Counted from the first letter of the stretch, positions 20,401 to 33,654 are shown. The stretch: DNA of 64,000 nucleotides from Pseudoscleropodium purum (GCA_963969395.1 OZ017795.1:18290001-18354000), one strand, 5' to 3'. Made by a program: numbers and translations. The notes: a model not told the origin generated them from the sequence alone.

Positions 20401-23400
20401 AACTGCCTACAGTCAATAGAATCTCCTTCTCAAGTGGTCAAGTCATGAACAAACATGTCTACATAAGTTGACATGTTCAATGCTTAATCGACACCAACAA
20501 TCCCTGGGTTCATGTCAATACCTTGAATCAGCACGCTTCCATGCAATGCGAGAAGCTAAACGCTCAATGTCTGATATACTCTCCAGTTTGCAGCGGAACT
20601 GTGAGCGCAATACATGATTCTTGATAAATACCTGAAATGAACATGAGATGATCAATTTCGATATTATTTCTGGAATGGTTTATATCACAGGAACCACACA
20701 ATATATCTAGTAATAAGAAGAACAATTTCTTAGTCCAACCTCATTCCTAGTCCATCCAACCCATCAATATTCCTAACCATCCAAAATACCACCTCTATAC
20801 AAGGAACTGATTTCCAAGGAAAATGAAAGAGCGGTATACTACCATAGGAATTAAGAATCGTGAGAAAATAGAATTAGGAAGGGAAAGTCTCCAGGATCCA
20901 TGCATTCTGAAATAAGAAGATCACCTCAACTGCATCGTGTCTTCTACAAATCAGCTCATGATTAATGAGAGGCCAGAGCAACCAACGACGAAGTAATCTG
21001 CCCCCCATTGCTGTCTGCGTGTGGCCCAAAGCCCACACAAGAGAACCCTCCACCTTACCCCAGCGTGATGTCTTCAGTAACTGACATAGAAGTGCAAGAG
21101 CCCAGAAGCACTCTGTCAGCAACGCATTTGCTTAACCCATGCACTCTAGAGCAACAAATGACACTGCATACTCTTTCTCCAAACAAGTAGAACCTTGAGC
21201 GCTCATTTGCAAAATTACCTCTAAATGGTTTCGTACAGTGTCATCCATGTGCATTGTATCTAATGTCGAATAATATCTGGGTTTTTGAAGAGGTATCTCT
21301 TCGTTACTCAGCTTCTGTGTTTCCTGAACATATCTGTCAGCACAATGCACATCAGAGGGAATTAATACCGAATTGGATGATCATACAAAATTCAGTCAGA
21401 GGACAAAATAAACAGCGCCAAGCTTCTTAAACCAAGACATATGTGACCCATGAGGTGCAACAAGCAGTACAATGTAAAAAACGAGCAAGGCTACTGAGGC
21501 AAAATGTGAAAAAAACTTATTAGAATTGCATAGTGCTTCTAAAACATGTGTGTGGACGTGCAAACTAGTGAAGTTCCCAAGAAAATACAATCCCACATAC
21601 AAGAATCTTGACTCCTGGAAATATTTCTAACAAGATGTTAACTTTGACAGACTGAACGTCAAATACTATGAATTGAGAATTTAAAAAAACAACTAATAAA
21701 AAGAAAGACTCGTATGATGGGATATAATCACCTTGAGTGACATAAGTGAAAGTCTGTACGTCAAAATTCGTCCCTATGACACATCTAATCCAGTTTATGA
21801 AGATCCATGTGTTATCAAGAGGAAACGGACTGAGCTCGATGAAAATGAAGGATAAGAGATTAAACGCGACGCTTACCCCAACAGGCCTCCTGCTGCCCGA
21901 ATAGCATGCGGCGATCGAAGCAGACCAAAAGCCTCCAAGGCCTCCTCCCCAAAACTAGCGTGTAATCTCTGGAAAGCCACATAGAAAATATAAAAAGTTA
22001 GCCAGCTAAAGAATCACAAAATATAGATATGCACAATGCACATCTAGACTAGCCGCTTCAGAGTAGGCTCGAATGCGATGTATGCATCACATGCTTGAGG
22101 CCACAAAACATACACACTTCAAATCAACCAGAATACCCATTCCTCTGCCAAATGACAGGTAATATTGCAAGAGGTAGTATGCAAGTCTTTCTTAAAATGT
22201 ACTCATGATGCAGCTCAGATATATCGAGCTAACTTGAAGAAATGAGACATGTTCGCAGCATGACACAATTCATCTCTAAATGAAATTTGAACTAGAAGGG
22301 GCAGCTCTTACAGTACCTTCTCAGCAGCCGCTGGGAAGAATTCCGAAGTTGGGCGGCTGGAATAGCACAGTTCACTTGGCATTCCAAATGGTCGTAGTAC
22401 CTCGGTCTTCTTGTCGATAGTGAAAACGACCTACAATCGAATAAGATGTTGTCATACAGAAGTAACCAACTCAGACTCAAGTTCAATTAGCCATGAAAAT
22501 TCTTCCAAACGTATTGTTGTTCAATATTCTAAAACCTCCTATACTTCAAGACATGAACGCTGAGACAATCTAGCACTGTTTATATTAAATGCATCATCTC
22601 TGCAACTACATGCTATCTGCATCGGACGGTAAATCCAAAGATAGAAAAAAGAAACACCAACTTCCAGATGCGTCTGCATACTCATGAATTGTTTAATCCT
22701 TCAAATACATCAGGTCGTATCACATAAAGATATGCATTGCAGAAGGGGCAACAAGCTTACATTAGCAGGAAAGATGACCTCCGAAGGTTGTAAACGTTGG
22801 AGCTCGTGTAGCAAGGAAGATCTACCCTGTCCTTGCGTTGCCTGAAACTCTCCTGCCACACCCAACATAGTCAAAGTCTACAACCTGATCAACAAACCAA
22901 GACGTACATCTGTGACTTCATATATATGTGCGTGCGTGCGTGTGTGTATAAAACTTACACACCATCACCACTTAGAAAGGAGCAAAAGAAGCCCAGTGGT
23001 CACCTAAAACTCAAAAAACTTGAAACAGCGTTTCCAATTTTCTAAAAGATCATAGGAGCAGTACCTGTTGAAATATCGGAATAAGCAAGACCCCAAATTC
23101 CATTTTCATCAGCATGAGGAAAGATAGCAACCAAGAAATTGTTGCAAGACTCTTCCAGCATGCCCTCGTCCAAAAGGGTGCCAGGAGTGAGCACAGCAGT
23201 AACTTGACGGTCGATTATCGTCCCTCCTTTAGAATCTGCGGTACTGACCTGCAAAATTTGACCCTTGTGCTCTTTAGAAAAATACGTAAGTCCAGCTTCT
23301 TCGAACCAGGGCTTTTTTTTTTTGCTTTCTGGTGCCAGATTGCACGAGAAAAAAATAATTTGGCTAAAAAATGGCAACAAATCTTGAAATTTTTCGCCAG

Positions 23401-26400
23401 AAAACTTCGAATCACAAAAAAATCTTGGACGAAATCGCCTAATTGTGGATGAAAATAAAATTATGCACATGTGATATGTATGAATGTGATCTTTTCTATC
23501 CAATATGTGGATGAATGCTGAAATTTGGAGCACCACTATAATATTTTATATCGCCACTTTGACACTTCATAAAAAATGAAAGAAAAAGCCCTGCTTCGAA
23601 CTAGACAATAGACTCCAGGCAATATTTGAAAGATGTCTACGAAGAATGCAGCTTGCATTTAAGGATGAAGTGAAAAAATCTGTGTTTTCAAAATTAAGAA
23701 AATACGAAGCAATGCATGAGGCAGCAAGGAAACTACCTGATCTTGCTTGACAACAGCAATGCCTTTCTTCATCAGAGTGCGAAGGTAAATATCAATTTTA
23801 TGGTAAGGAACTCCCGCCATGGGCACCTTCCGTTCCAGCATCTGCCACGAAACGGCACATGACCAATTTAGACATAAAAGTACTGGTGACGGTGGTCACA
23901 GCGTAAGATCAGCCACAGCACGCAAGGCTATCATGAAAATTGCAAAAGTTTGCATACAGCATTGAATATGGAATACAAGATGCTTCTCCCAAACATGCTG
24001 AATATCAAGCATCACCTTGACTGCCAAAAAAAGCCCTGCACTCTTGAGCCATTCGATCACCGATTAAAATTTCCAAAAATTGAGAGCCCAAAGACAGTAA
24101 TGATTCACATAACGATGAGACGATCAACTTCGTACCTTCCCTCCATCCACGCCCGACAATCGAATGTTACAAGCATGCGCCAAAATTTCTGCATCTTCAA
24201 AAAATGCCTGCAGATATAATCCTTCGGTAAAGACTGAGAAGTGGCCAACCTATTGAAGGATTAAAACACGGCAAACCAAATAAGCACTACTTATATGCAG
24301 CCCACTGTCAGAAAATTTCGAGTACCTCATAAAAATCCCCGACCCTTGAGAGCAGAAGGAATTTGGGTCTTTGCCGTTTTGTCTCCACATACTGTTTCAT
24401 CATGGGACTCAAAAGAGACAGATTAACAGAACTTGTAAGCAACTGCTCCGGTGTAACTATCTGCTTCTGATCCTCAACAGTTTGTAAAGAGCCATTTAAC
24501 TCCTGGTCTATAGCTGGTTGAACAGGTTGTATGCTTTGTCTATCATTAACAGTAGACTCAGCAAAGAATAGGTGCTCCTCAGAGTCAGCCACAGTATGCG
24601 CTATATTCCGTGTAGCTGTTGTTTGTACGTCACCTGTCCCTCGCCTCCTACCTCTCTTTTTACTCAACAATGTACCGCCAATATTCAAAGGTTGAAGCAT
24701 TCCATCCCCTACAGTTGGGGTCAAAGGCCTACTCTGCCGAGCTAATTCCGAACCCTCTAGGTCTCCATTTTTCATCAAATCTTCTATGCGACTAACTTCA
24801 GTAGGAAGCAGACTACTAGACCTCAGTTCTTCATCACATGTACTAGGTAAAAAGCTAGAGATTGAGGATTCTTCTGGAAGTGATTCTTGCAAGTCATCTA
24901 ATGACGCTATGTCTCCAGGAACAAGAGGACTAGTCATAGCAGAGTCCATTTCGAGCTGATTAATGATGGAGGGTACAAATGTACTGGTAGCCATACCTTC
25001 TTCATTGCCCAGGACTAAACCCAAAGCATCTTCAAATTCAAATACTTTATTGTCTTGTGCATTATCCAAAACAAACTTGTCTTCCCAGGAGGACATAGTT
25101 TCAGTTTTCGGAGCAGAAGGTTCCCTTGACAATCCTAAAAGATCTTCAACAGTAGTAGCGGGGGAGGGCGATTCAGTCACATTGACTGCCTTCACATCTG
25201 ATTGGATAACCCCAAGAACAACATCTTCAGCCCCGGTAGTCAAGCCCTCATTCGACAAGTCCTCAGAATGACTGGGATGTACATCTCCTAGTGACTGAGC
25301 AGCAGAAGCAGGAAGGGGGATTGCCAACCCGTCATCCTCCTTCAAAACTGGTTGATGAGTTTCCTCCGAACAAGCAGAAGAATTCTTGCTCATAAGGCTT
25401 CTGCTGAGATTCGCCATGCTTGCAGAAGATTCCCAAAGCTCTTCAGTCTCGAAGTACGATGAATTGACTTCTTCAGCTTCAAAGTCCTGTCCTTGGCCAG
25501 ATCGCTCTGACAGAGTGTCCAACTTGCTATCTAATTGTATATCTACGTTCCGTTCATAAATTATAAGCTCCGACATAGATTGCTCTATGAGGGTCTCGTC
25601 TAATTCTTTTGATAGAGATGTGTACCTGTCATTATTTTCTCTTAAGAGAAGGCCTGGTTTCAGCTCTATATCACTCGCTTTAAACACTTGATCCAGAAGC
25701 TCAGAGACAGGCATCTCAAGGTCCATTAACAATTTTCCGAACACGCTGGCTAGCATATCCACATCCACACCCGCACGATGAGCATCCTCAAGGCGTGGTA
25801 GATTGTAGCAATCATAGTACAGATATTGCAGATTATATAATTTCGTCTTTCCTGTAGAGAAAGTACGTAAGAATAGGATGACAACAGAATGATCAGAACA
25901 TTGGGCGAAGTAGTGTTTACGATATGGTAAGCAGCCAACATACACAAATATTGCACGACCGGCACATCTCCTACAAAATAATCAAACAGACGCAACCGTC
26001 GAATTTGCTCAACCCTTAACCTCAACGAGCTATAATAGGCGAAGCACCAGAGTGAAAGTTCATCGTACCAAATCTCTTCTTCAGCATTATCTTGGCGAGG
26101 TCAATTGTGTCCAGGAAATACCAATGAGCAGGAATTTCCATGGAGCATTCATAGCACTCCTTCATAATAAATGGCACGTCGAATCTTCTCCCGTTGTGAG
26201 CAACTAAGATAACTTTCTCGTCTCCCTTTCGCCGACCCTCAACAAAGTCGACAAACGCAGTCATAACTTCTGTCCAGCTGCCATGCAAAAGTCACTTGAC
26301 TTGACGGCCTTCATAATTTCTAAATGTACACTTATAACCAAATAAGTACTTTGAACGACATTCAAAAACGAACCATGAAAGTAAAACAAAGCAAGGACTA

Positions 26401-27589
26401 CTGCAACAATATTCTAGACGCACTAACAGCATCATACCATGTACAAAGAATACCTTGGAATGTCATCCCGATTTACCATTTCAGAGGTAATCTTGTGAAC
26501 AGCTGTGGATGCTAATGGCACGGGTTGATATGGATTCACCAAAGTCTCTAGTGTACTGCGGTCTCCTCCAGCAAGATCCCGACATGCCAGCTCCAGGATC
26601 TTACTACCAGAACTTAGAAACCCTGTTGTTTCTATGTCAAACACTATGATTGTTGGATCAGCTTGTGATACGATTGGCACCTTCTGTTCTCCCTCGGTGA
26701 AGGACCCTTCTTTTAACTCTTCAAAACTTAAGTCAGATACAGAAGCTCTTTCACTAGCACACTCTGCCTCATCTGATAAACTTCCAGCAGAGGCAATTGA
26801 TCCTTCCCAGACAATCTCCTCTGCAAAATTGGACGTCAAAGCTACTTTCGATGATCCGTCTTCTTCAACAGAGGCTTGATCACGTGATGGAGTCACGCAT
26901 TCTGCCAAAGATCCTGAATTTTGAATCTTCACTATGCTTCGTGAGTTCAATTCCCGCACGAGGGAACTACATCCGGATAAACTAGGCCAACCATGAAAGG
27001 AGAATGGCCGCAGATGTTTTATATGTACATTTCTGGTATCAATAAAGTGACGGAAACCTAAACTAGATTTACTTTCCACTTTTCTGTTCACTGCATCGAG
27101 GTTTACTCTGCTACTCCTGCCTCCAACTCTGTGACACCTGCGCCAAGAGTCATAAAAGAAATTATACACACAGCACTTCAAAGAATATGCATAAAGGCAC
27201 TAAGGTGATAGAACCTGCCCTAATCTAAGATCCAAATCGATACAAAGGCTCATTAATTCCATAACTTACCTCAAATGGTGCCTTGACAAGGAATAAAGCC
27301 CTAAAGAAGGTCTATCACTATATCCCGGACTAAAGCCGCAAAATCCTAACTTTCTACCAGTTCCCACGCATGGTATAGGTCCTAAGCGCTCCAAGACGCA
27401 AGGCATTGTAGACAACTTCGTCGTCGGTTTAATTCTTCCGGGGGCTCGCAGGGAAGTGTCGAATTCGCCTCTTATCGAGCTTCCATCAACCTTGCCCGAG
27501 CGCTTCCCAGCCAGCCCTGTGTGTCTGAAAGCTGTCATGCTCCCGAAAACAGAAGCCCGTCGATGCAGAACTGGCCATCGTTGACTCAT
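17422..27589 (-). CDS. DEDDh exonuclease-MutS fusion, probably organelle-targeted
   Basis: Seventeen exons joined by GT-AG introns give 1,967 codons plus a stop with no frame break: 27270-27589, 26454-27137, 26048-26277, 24326-25851, 24136-24207, 23737-23841, 23065-23248, 22761-22852, 22317-22430, 21877-21968, 21219-21333, 20925-21080, 20522-20631, 20096-20234, 19768-19935, 19218-19509, 17422-18926. Residues 1-100 are Arg/Ser-rich with few acids, like a plastid or mitochondrial transit peptide; an in-frame stop precedes the ATG. Residues 271-460 form a DEDDh 3'-5' exonuclease with D274 and E276 (FDIETTG), D368 (NGRRFD), H436 and D441 (HRAGVD), close in style to plant DPD1. A 420-residue acidic/Ser-rich linker follows. 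MutS starts near 893: mismatch motif GDFYE (F918, E920), connector (980-1070), lever/clamp, then ATPase with Walker A GPNASGKS (1561-1568) and LLDEVGRGT (D1640, E1641). A 230-residue tail has no recognised domain. The predicted role, mismatch recognition coupled in cis to excision, is inference. Confidence 0.9.
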
Positions 27590-29100
27590 CCTGCCCGCTC
27601 ATCGTCTCTACTCATAGTCAATCAGCTGCGCTCACAATGAACTCCACAATATTTAAACACAACTCAAAGAATTTTGTTCAACTATGCATTATCCCCTTCA
27701 CATCCATATGATAAATAAAAGCATACTTAAACTTAGCCCCACACAAACATTGGCTTAATGCACAATAAACAAGATGACAATACAGAAAAAAAAGTAAAAT
27801 CAGAAAGACGCATTCCGTAACGCGGAATGGCGTATATCGATAATTTGACCAGAACTGGCTAGAAAGAAACGCAGCTCATACACCTGAATACCGTAGATTA
27901 CGAAACTAGAAACTACAGTACGACCTCATAGACTTGCACTCAAACAATTCTGGTAATAATTAACACAACTGATATCGAGTGCTAAAATACTTTGCACAGA
28001 GAATTCTCGGATTCTACTGGACTATTCTCCTCGATTAAAATTAAGAACAATGCACCAGAGTCGAACTGATAAGTGGGCAGGATGTCAAATGGAACAAATT
28101 CTACCTCGAACGGACGTACAGTCTCCTCTCAAGAAAGGATCTCGCCATCTATTAAATCTAAAAAGGACTAAACCATTCAAGAATCTCACCAGCCTACGAA
28201 CCTCAATAGTGTAGATGACGAAATAGGACAACAGAGAGATTCCATAGGCTTACAAAAGCTGGTAACAAGAAACACTAGTGATATCAGGTACCACAACACC
28301 CTGCCCGAGAATTTTCGGCTTCTACTTAACTACGCTCTTCAATTAAGATTGACAATGCAACAGCGTCGACCTGATAAACAGGTAAAGCAGAGTGCAAATG
28401 CAAATGCACGTTATAATACCTCAAAGCAGCGTAAAATCTCTCGCCAATCCAAAAATTCCCAAATAACGACAGGACTTAACCAAGATTCTCACCGCACAAA
28501 TTCGGTCAATCAAAACCGCCTTCAACCGCACACGCTCAACCCTAAGCGAACAAATTCAGCTCCACAAATTTAGCTCCACAAATTGAGGTCCGCAAGCAAA
28601 GCTGCAAACGCGAAAGCGACAGCACAGGTGCGGAGCAGCTGATAAGGCTTGCAAGCACACGCGACCTAATTCCCGTAGTCAGTGGAGCACAAGCACGAAG
28701 GTGATTGAGCTCGAAGAAAGAGCTCGACAGTGTGAGAGAGACAGTACCGTGCCCGGAGCAAAACTTTTGGAGCCTGCCCGTCCCTGAAATATCGGACCGT
28801 TGTCTTCCCCGACTCAAACCTTAGGGTCTTCTCCTTCTGCTTCTCCATTTTCGTTCTAAGCTTCCCGTGCGTTGTTTTTTGGTGCGCTTCTCGCGTTGTC
28901 GAGTTCCTGAGCCAGAGGTTCGATTGCACATTTTTATGCGGGATGGCAGGCCGCAATCGTTTGGCGGAATGAGTTTGCGCTTCAATACTGCGAGGGCGTT
29001 GTGAGGGGGTAGGGGTAAAAGGCGAAACCGGAGATCGGAAGGGTTTTGGTAGGGGTGGGGGCGGGGGACGGTAACCAGCCCGGTGGGAAGACATATGGTC
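27590..29100. promoter_or_regulatory. Divergent intergenic region with a diverged tandem duplication
   Basis: This 1.5-kb region separates the divergent starts of the exonuclease-MutS gene (-) and the ubiquitin protease (+), so both promoters lie here. A unit at about 27887-28200 is repeated, diverged, at 28204-28510: shared GTAGAT(T/G)ACGAAA, GAGAATT(C/T)TCGG and a GTCGA(A/C)CTGATAA block, with a period near 317 bp. Open frames on either strand look non-coding. No TATA box is obvious. Confidence 0.5.
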
Positions 29101-31240
29101 ATGGGAAGCTCGGGTTCGAAGCTGGAGAAGGCATTGGGCGACCAATTTCCAGAGGGGGAACGCTACTTTGGTCTGGAGAATTTCGGCAACACGTGCTATT
29201 GCAATAGTGTTTTACAGGTATCCATCGCTTGGTTTTCTTCAGGGTTTGATATCCGATGTTCGCTTTTCCGACGTTCGATGTTCCGCCGATGTGCGTCGAT
29301 GGCTTACTTGTACCCTCTGATTTCAATCCCTAAATGAGTACTCGGTCGGGAAGAGTGTTTGTGTGCTTCGCCTAATCAATTCAACTTTTTTATTGTTTGT
29401 AGGCTCTCTACTTCTGTGTACCATTTAGGGATCAATTGTTGGAGTACTGCGGTCAAAATAAAAGTGTTGCCGAAACAGAGGAGAATCTTTTGACCTGTTT
29501 GTCCGAACTATTTACGCAGGTAAGCGACAACTCGGTAACCTGCTCGTCGTTAGGTTTTTGTATCAGCTTAGCAGGTGTTCTATGGAGAGGGACCTTCCTC
29601 TTTTAATTCATTTCTAACCCCCGTCTTTTAGGTTTTCCCTTTGTTTTTCGTCTTTCTGCATGACAAATTGAAGTAATAGCGCGTTTCGAGGTTTAATTGT
29701 GCTACGAATTTCTGTGCGTAGATTAATTCTCAGAAGAAGAAAACGGGTGTTATCGCCCCAAAGCGTTTTGTCCAAAGGGTTAAGAAGCAGAATGAGCTTT
29801 TCCGGAGTTACATGCATCAGGTGATAACAACTACGCCTTATTCAATCCTGTTTACTTCTCCTATCTGCATGCATGAAATTCTCATTGTCCATGTCTAAAT
29901 GCTTTTTGGTAAGGATGTCCGATTAGTGAGTACAGCATGCAGCTCTAAAACCCCTGTTCTTGTTTGGACAGGATGCCCACGAGTTTCTGAACTTTCTCCT
30001 GAATGAGCTGGTCGACATTCTTGAAAAGGAGGCGAAAGCAGTCAAGTCTGATTCAGGTCCTCAATCTTCTCCTGAAAAAGTGGCTAATGGGTCGATCAAT
30101 GGATTGGCAAACGGGAACCATAAGGCACCGGTTGTTACCTGGGTGCACAAGATCTTTCAGGTATGATTCTGAATTCTATCTGTTACTAGGACCAATGTTC
30201 TGAACTTGGATAATGATCTGACGTTTTTAGGGGAATGTTCTAGTAGACCTTCTACTTGTGTCCCGTTTTTTGAGAGGTCTCTGTCCATTTTGTGCAGGGC
30301 ACTTTGACAAATGAAACCAGATGTTTGCGATGTGAAACTATCACTGCCCGTGATGAGACCTTTTTAGATCTCAGCCTCGATATTGAGCAGAACAGCTCTA
30401 TCACTAGTTGCCTCCGCAATTTCAGTTCGACGGAAACATTGAACGCTGAAGACAAGTTCTTTTGTGACAAATGTTGCAGGTGGGTTTGCTACCAATTGTC
30501 CCATATTGAGATCTTGGACATGGAGTTTTTTCGTAGTAATGCACTTGTTTCCTTAGATCATTACACCAACGTACGAGTGGATGGCCTGTTTTCATCAGAG
30601 AGTACTGAGGGCTATTAGCTGTTCGCACTGAAACAGAATGAAGCATATGAGGCAGAGTTTCATTTCAGAACGGGGCATTTTTGTCTATTAACTTATTATT
30701 ATTATTTGACTAGTGAATGGATCATGCTCCACCGTTAACAAGGACAAGTGCAAGTCTAGAATTGTCGATCGTTTATCATACTATCTCTGTAAGTGATTGA
30801 AGTCTTGACATCAACGTTTTCTTCTTATCAGTTTGCAGGAGGCTCAAAAGAGGATGAAGATTAAGTCACCACCTCGCATTCTTGCGCTACACCTCAAGCG
30901 GTTCAAGTATATTGAGCAGTTGGGTCGTTACAAGAAGTTGTCTTACCGTGTAGTGTTCCCGCTGGAACTGAAGCTCTGTAACACAACTGATGATGCACCT
31001 GGCTCGGAGGCAGAGTACTCGTTATTTGCTGTGGTGGTGCATGTTGGGAGTGGCCCGAATCATGGTCACTATGTGAGTCTGGTGAAGAGCCATAACCACT
31101 GGCTGTTTTTCGACGATGAGAACGTTGAGATTATTGACGAGTCAGTCGTACAGACATTTTTTGGGTCCACTCAAGAGTATTCTAACAACACCGACCATGG
31201 CTACATCCTCTTTTACGAGAGTTTGGAGCAGAAGAACTAA
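29101..31240 (+). CDS. UBP3/4: Ubiquitin-specific protease, UBP3/UBP4 class
   Basis: Six exons (29101-29217, 29403-29519, 29722-29820, 29972-30160, 30298-30479, 30832-31240) encode 370 residues, the usual length for Arabidopsis UBP3/UBP4 and related to animal USP12/USP46. It is a cysteine protease that removes ubiquitin from proteins. The Cys box GNTCYCNS places the catalytic Cys at 32, the His box GPNHGHY places the catalytic His at 314, and FFDDEN gives the acidic partner near 330. Two CxxC pairs (CLRC and CDKC) form the zinc-binding finger. I chose the ATG at 29101 because [19 protein letters not shown] starts like known orthologues; an ATG two codons upstream is possible. Exon 5 ends in phase 2 and all other junctions are phase 0. 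Arabidopsis UBP3/UBP4 act in nuclei and pollen development; the role here is inferred from orthology. Confidence 0.95.
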
Positions 31241-31760
31241 CATCCGGAACCTAACAAAACTTAGTTCCTTCTCAAGGAAATGTTGCTATCGGCCACTTCT
31301 CCCCTTGTGCAGGGCAGGGGGATGCGTAGTAATGGTAGCAGGTACGTGACAGGGGTTGCGAAGGAATGTGCGGGACGAATTGTGCTCGTGGAGTTTTTAC
31401 TTTGTAGAGTTGATGATGATGATGGTGAAGAGAGTAACTTGGGAGTGTTGTCGTGTCCAATCGTTGTGGTAGGCAATGGTTCATGTCTCCTCTCAGACGC
31501 ACTGATTCACAAGCAAGTGAGAGTGCTACAGTTGTAGTAATAGGTGGAGCAACTCGGACCCTCTTGTTGCTGTACACACTGAGACAGACGACAACAACCG
31601 TCACGAGAACAATCTCTATCATAGCTTGTGTTAAATTGTAGGAGTTGCTTTCTGTAAATGTTGAAGACCCTTGCCTGGATGGGTCTTGGATTATTGACTT
31701 TATTATCATTCTGTTTAGAAATTTACATCGGCGTATGTGGCCCTCATTCATGCATGTTCT
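31241..31760 (+). other. Probable 3'UTR of the UBP3/4 gene
   Basis: Moderate GC continues about 500 bp past the stop codon before the DNA turns AT-rich. A short GATGAT run lies near 31412. The frames on both strands are low-complexity. Confidence 0.5.
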
Positions 31761-33650
31761 TTTGATCATCAAATTAAGCCTCTAAATCTAGCCCCTTGGA
31801 GATGCTGTTCGGAATATGCTTGCGGTGCTTTTGCGGCAATCGAGCTTGGAAGCATCCTCTGTAGTCTCAGCACTGACATTCCCTAATTGGTGGTATACAG
31901 TGACTCACGAAATTGAATCAGTGTTAGGGACACTTGTATTCACAAAGTCTTAGGACAATGATGAGTGAAAGGAAAACAAAAATGTGAAAACATAAGTTGT
32001 GTGTGAGGTAATCCACACTTCTAAAAGTTGAAGCAAACTAAAATTTGAAGCAAAATGTTATCATGGTTCACAAGTTAATGAATTTCAAAGATTATTTAGA
32101 GATTCAATTTTGGCCTCCTTTTTTATAAGCACTTCTTTTTCAATACTACAAAAATAGTCACATACCTTGGTATGTCTTTTGTACATTCTATAACATTCTA
32201 TAACATCTACCTTTAGTGAAATTTTCGAAAATTATCCTCTACACTTTTGAAAATTATTTAGAACTTTTTTGATGTATATGGTACTTATATAAATGAAATT
32301 GAAGGACTTTTGATTGAGTCAATGGACATTCTTGGCAATCTTAAAGAATCTATGAGTTGTCTATAAGTTATTAGATTGGAATTGTAATGTTTTTGGTAAA
32401 AATGTCATATTAAAAAATCTCTAATAATTAGTTAAATATATGTTTTTCAATCATACTTTCACTTTTCACTACTGACGTTCAACAATGATGCTAGTGCTCA
32501 AAAATGTCAACTCCCTTGATACATTAAATTGTATTTAATAATCTTCAATCTTTTTGTATTTGTATAAAAAATAATCTCAAACAATAAAATGTTGATAAAC
32601 CTTTTTAGAACATGGACAAAGAAAAGTTAAACAACATTTTCCTCTCTTGGCAATAATGTATGGTTCAAGTCATCATATCAAATGACAACAATCAATACTA
32701 GCTACCACACATGGGCAAAGAAAAGATGCAATGTCAAGAAATTGCATGTCACTTCGTAGTGCCCAATATTTCAATTCATTGACCATTAAAACATTGACTT
32801 TCATTTAAAACAATAGAAGTAGTTTATTTTTACAAATATTGCTAGTAGTTTAGAAAAGTTTCATGTCAAATCCCTTGCTATTTTGACTTTCAACCAATCA
32901 CACCTTGCCAAAGCACTCACCAAAACACACGAACATTGCTTTCCAAAATGAATCCTATGTTATTTTGACTTTCCACCAGTAACAAGTTGTTAAGTTAGAG
33001 ACACCTAAAACCACCACCATTTTGTAAATATTTTCTACTAATAAATCGATAAAAATTTTGATGGTCTATAATTGTTAAATGATATGTGATTTCAATGCAC
33101 CAAAGAATGCATCACATTAGAAGATTTTCAACCCCCTTGGAAGGCTATGAGTTCCTTGGGTTGCCAACGTCGAGGAAACAGTCTTGCAATAGCCTAAAGC
33201 TGATACCGAATATGACAAAATGATTGCTACATTGCCAAAAAAAATTTTAAAATTTTAAAAAAAATTCTTTTTTTTTTCATTCAAAATTTTTCAAAATTTT
33301 TTTTTTTGACAGCAACTATTTCTAATCTACTAAAAGAACAATGTCGAAAGAATAGGCCCTCAATGGCCCTCCAACCCACCCGAATTTCTTCTAATGTTTA
33401 CATATCCTATGCAAAAAGTATAAAGAATGCATTAATTGTATATTTGAATAAATTATTGAATAAATGTTTCGTTCAATTTAGAAAATTGATGATGCCATGA
33501 ATTCTAATGATCAAAGACAAAAACTTTGTTCACAAAAGTTATAGAGCACAAAGTAACAAATAACATCCACAAAAAAAAATTAAAATCTATTTATAGACTA
33601 TCAAATATAGCATTCTAAAATTGGATGAATACATAGATTCAATTTTTTAA
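31761..33650. other. AT-rich gap, no gene
   Basis: No gene is supported. Near 33120-33170 there is an inverted copy of the CACAGCC module also seen at 8190-8215 (GGAAGGCTATGAGTTCC), followed by long A and T homopolymers at 33230-33310. Confidence 0.5.
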
Positions 33651-33654
33651 GTGC

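Noticed and set aside
17422..27589. Reading the region as two adjacent genes, a DPD1-like nuclease and a separate MutS
   Set aside because: Exonuclease motif III and MutS domain I lie in the same uninterrupted exon (24326-25851), and every splice junction keeps a single frame from the transit-like start to the stop.
28666..29145. 159-codon frame antisense to the UBP3/4 start
   Set aside because: Low-complexity Pro/Arg/Ser composition, overlaps the leader and first exon of a certain gene, and has no motif.
31272..31772. 166-codon frame antisense to the UBP3/4 3'UTR
   Set aside because: His/Ser runs come from a GATGAT-type repeat; no domain and no independent support.
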